Of a DNA stretch of 64,000 nucleotides, positions 63,308 to 64,000 are shown piece by piece. Source of the DNA: Bipolaris cookei (taxonomy: Eukaryota; Ascomycota; Dothideomycetes; Pleosporales; Pleosporaceae). The stretch's first letter is position 1, and each line of letters opens with the position of its first letter. The notes under the pieces were generated by a model. That model made no database searches. It worked only from the letters and a program-made list of their open reading frames with translations, and was not told the origin of the DNA. The DNA lies in NCBI GenBank assembly GCA_002286855.1, contig NRSV01000033.1, forward strand, positions 186,001-250,000. Reading direction: 5' to 3'. Made by a program: the position numbers and the translations under genes.

Positions 63308-64000
63308 TTTTGCTGTAATCAAAGAAAGTAGCGATCGACAGTGAGAGCTAGACAATGCACTCTGATGGATACTGGTTCAACTGCAAAAAGGGTGAATCTT
63401 TATATATCCATTCCAAGATCTCGTCGTCGCAAACTTATATAGCACCCAAGCTTAGTGAATAATAGATGAATAACGCCGGAGCCCAAGCCTACAAACGCTC
63501 TGATCATATAAAGAACGGTCTATTGCATTTTATATCTGCAGGAAAGCCAAATGGGAAAGCACCGCCAAGAACTGCGGCTCATATGAGGCTCTGAAGGGCC
63601 TTCCATGTATGCTGTTCGGGCAACGAGTCAGTGACGCAAGCGGCTTACTTGCATATGCTAACACATGTGTTACGTTAAACCGGAAGATCTACGGTAAGAC
63701 TTTCTAGAATATATGGATGCTAAAATTATAGATTGAAAATGAAACCGCAGAAATGTAGCAAAACCACTGCGCATCGACCTCGATAATTTAAGCCTTCTTT
63801 CCTTCGTATGTCTTCGCTGGTGTTTGAAACAACTAAAAACACTAGGCGACATTTGCTAGGCTATCCACACACAACAGCACCTTATCTTGCCAAACCTGAC
63901 ACCGCGCGGCGGATAGGATACCCCAGCTGCAAACACTATGCTATATATCATGTAAAAATTAATAATACTTCCGATCAAACATGCCAAGATCATCGCATTT
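63308..64000. other. Promoter region and spacer to the window end
   Basis: A TATATA run near 63402 lies about 95 bp upstream of the tyrosinase start codon. No further gene was recognised. Confidence 0.45.

Noticed and set aside
1..64000. CRISPR arrays, rRNA genes or bacterial-type operons
   Set aside because: None seen; spliced genes and eukaryotic mobile elements show this is fungal nuclear DNA.

Overview
The window is nuclear DNA of a filamentous ascomycete. Genes carry short GT-AG introns of about 50-120 bp and encode Zn2Cys6 regulators, a PDR-type ABC pump, a tyrosinase and legume-lectin cargo receptor genes. The mobile elements (pogo/Fot-like DDE transposons with TA target sites, Tad/I-like LINEs, LTR remnants) and the pattern of C-to-T-type nonsense mutations suggest a dothideomycete, probably Pleosporales. 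The genus is inference only.

Layout. (1) 1-15.5 kb: a decayed accessory cluster. It holds the 5' part of a FAD monooxygenase, a Zn2Cys6 regulator with one in-frame stop, an MFS transporter with several stops and a tRNA-headed SINE inserted in it, a phytanoyl-CoA-dioxygenase-like gene with a stop and a frameshift, and a CocE/NonD hydrolase with a frameshift. DDE transposons at 0.9-3.0 and 10.0-11.8 kb lie among them. (2) 15.5-20 kb: a bZIP-like relic broken by a small MITE, a DDE transposon, a DDE fragment and an LTR remnant. (3) 20.5-28.2 kb: an apparently intact divergent pair, a Zn2Cys6 regulator and a full-size ABC transporter. (4) 28.4-33.2 kb: a truncated BAHD-type acyltransferase, retroelement tails, an LTR remnant, a Myb/SANT-like ORF back to back with a histone H3-like relic, and another DDE element. 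(5) 33.8-42.9 kb: housekeeping genes for a PhoD-like phosphatase, Trm61, cysteinyl-tRNA synthetase and an MCT-type MFS carrier. (6) 43.1-46.9 kb: a mosaic of two DDE copies, a LINE RNase H piece, an LTR-like insert and a second LINE piece. One ambiguous base (n) sits at a joint. (7) 48.1-49.3 kb: a zinc alcohol dehydrogenase. (8) 49.9-54.6 kb: a DDE element and a 5'-truncated LINE. (9) 55.1-63.3 kb: a gene-dense stretch with a Tcd-type tRNA dehydratase, NUC1 endonuclease, Tim13, a legume-lectin cargo receptor and a tyrosinase.

How it fits together. Gene-rich, intact blocks alternate with repeat islands in which almost every reading frame is broken. The breaks are mostly TGG to TGA/TAG, CAG to TAG and CAA to TAA, as repeat-induced point mutation (RIP) would give. 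Several lie in single-copy-looking genes next to the repeats, which suggests leakage. The most interesting observations are four. The ends of at least four DDE elements place two copies of a motif exactly 17 nt apart although the motif differs between families. The SINE and the LINE share a 3' tail. A histone H3-like gene is carried beside a Myb/SANT ORF. A mosaic DDE/LINE locus keeps a 400-codon chimeric ORF open.
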